Assembly (NCBI GenBank): GCA_964476705.1
Contig: CAYZBM010000047.1
Coordinates: forward strand, 1-16,152
Reading direction: 5' to 3'
Length of the DNA stretch: 16,152 nt
Source: CAYZBM01 sp964476705
Lineage (GTDB): Bacteria; Pseudomonadota; Alphaproteobacteria; Rickettsiales; UBA6187
Shown here: one piece after another, positions 15,275 to 16,152 of the stretch
Numbering within the stretch: the stretch's first letter is position 1
Layout: the number at the start of each line of letters is the position of its first letter
The notes under the pieces: model-generated
Databases searched by the model: none
What the model was told of the DNA's origin: nothing
What the model saw: the letters and a program-made list of their open reading frames with translations, nothing else
Program-made: the position numbers and the translations under genes

Positions 15275-15886
15275 CTAAGCATGCCCAACAATGCTCGAAT
15301 ATCTTGTTAAATCAACACCAATTGATTTTGCTGAGTCTAACCATTTATTTTGGATATTTTCACCAAATAATAATTCCTCAGTGGCCGGTATACATATCCA
15401 ATCATTAGATAAAATTTCTTCTTCTAATTGACCTGGTTCCCAACCAACATAACCAAGTGCAATTATACTTCTGCTTGGTCCTTTGCCGGCTATTATATCT
15501 TGTAAAATATCAATTGTTGAGGTTATAGAAACATTCTCAACAATTTGGTGAGTATTTTCAGTGATATAATCACTAGTATGTACAATAAATCCTCTGCCTG
15601 GTTCAACTGGGCCGCCAAAATGGATCGGTGGTAAATTTCTGACTACATCTTTGATGTTTAGCTGAATTAGTAAATCAGTGCAGGTAATATCACTTAGAAT
15701 ATTATTGATTAAAACCCCCATTGTTCCTTTGTTATTATGCTCAAAAACATAGATGATAGATTTTTCAAAATAAGGATCGTTGACTAGTGGAGTTGCCACT
15801 AATATACGTCCTTTTAAAAAACTTACTGTTTTATCAGCTAAAATTTCATTTTTTTGCACTAATTTTGGTGTTATATCCAGAATCAT
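15275..15886 (-). CDS. yqgE: YqgE/AlgH family protein (UPF0301)
   Basis: 203 residues, close to the usual 185-200. Conserved family segments are present in order: GRILVATP (26-33), then IIYVFEH and GTMGVLINN, IHFGGPVEPGRGF (88-100), GYVGWEPGQLEEE (145-157) and LFGENI, KWLDSAKSIG near the C-terminus. The biochemical role is unknown; AlgH was named in Pseudomonas from effects on alginate regulation. AAGGA (15896-15900 on the minus strand) lies 9 bases before the ATG and fixes the start. It converges with the DUF2336 gene with no visible terminator between them, so their transcripts may overlap. Confidence 0.93.
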   Translation of the reverse strand: MILDITPKLVQKNEILADKTVSFLKGRILVATPLVNDPYFEKSIIYVFEHNNKGTMGVLINNILSDITCTDLLIQLNIKDVVRNLPPIHFGGPVEPGRGFIVHTSDYITENTHQIVENVSITSTIDILQDIIAGKGPSRSIIALGYVGWEPGQLEEEILSNDWICIPATEELLFGENIQNKWLDSAKSIGVDLTRYSSIVGHA

Positions 15887-16152
15887 ATAGTTATATCCTT
15901 AAATATTATTCTGCTTATCTGTAACTTAATTTTAATAATACATGTTTTAGATTATTGTTTTTAAGAATCATAGATAATAATCGTAAGCTCAAATTACAAT
16001 AGGTTTTTTGTAAAAATTGATCCCAATATGCCGATTTTAGCATATTTTTTTATTTATAGCATCAATTAATATATACCCTATAAATATCTAGGAATATATG
16101 ACCTATATTATGGATTGTATCTTGAAGTAGACCAAAAATATTATCTCAGTAT
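15887..16152. other. Upstream region of yqgE, no gene recognised
   Basis: 266 bases of very AT-rich sequence to the window end. Stops are frequent in all frames and no start with a ribosome binding site opens a convincing frame. It must contain the yqgE promoter, but I see no -35/-10 pair good enough to place. A weak inverted repeat (AATATA, five bases, TATATT) near 16093-16109 is expected by chance in such sequence. Confidence 0.4.

Noticed and set aside
1..16152. CRISPR array, insertion sequence, phage or toxin-antitoxin genes
   Set aside because: No regularly spaced direct repeats, transposase, integrase or small toxin-antitoxin gene pair was seen.

Overview
The window is strongly AT-rich and densely coding. 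It looks like an alphaproteobacterial chromosome, most likely Rickettsiales or a related intracellular lineage. The grounds are the composition, the gene content (DUF2336 protein, split CoA-transferase scoA/scoB, YqgE/AlgH) and large palindromes at gene ends. The genus cannot be named from sequence alone.

Layout. Positions 1-382 hold the end of a degenerate Sel1-like repeat gene. Positions 383-613 are a leader with a probable MraZ operator. From 614 to 11997 runs a division and cell wall (dcw) cluster, all on the + strand: mraZ, rsmH, ftsL, ftsI, murE, murF, mraY, murD, ftsW, murG. Most junctions are overlaps or gaps of 2-63 bases. The exception is the 191-base murE-murF gap, which carries two inverted repeats; the first runs into murE and encodes its last residues. 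The cluster then stops: murC, murB, ddl, ftsQ, ftsA and ftsZ are not in the window. A RidA-family gene follows, ending in a long palindromic terminator (12505-12561) shared with the convergent, minus-strand scoA-scoB pair. A DUF2336 gene (+) diverges from scoA and converges on yqgE (-). The last 266 bases hold no gene I can recognise.

How the genes work together. MurE, MurF and MurD add amino acids to UDP-MurNAc. MraY and MurG move the product onto the lipid carrier as lipid I and then lipid II. FtsW and FtsI polymerise and cross-link lipid II at the septum, with FtsL as a divisome scaffold. MraZ is the likely local regulator, and RsmH modifies 16S rRNA. The DNPR motif in MurE indicates meso-diaminopimelate peptidoglycan. 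ScoAB activates acetoacetate with CoA from succinyl-CoA and is unrelated to wall synthesis.

I found no clear new multi-gene system. The best leads are the palindrome that has become part of the murE reading frame, the insertion-like murE-murF spacer, the three-repeat MraZ-type operator, and the truncated dcw order.
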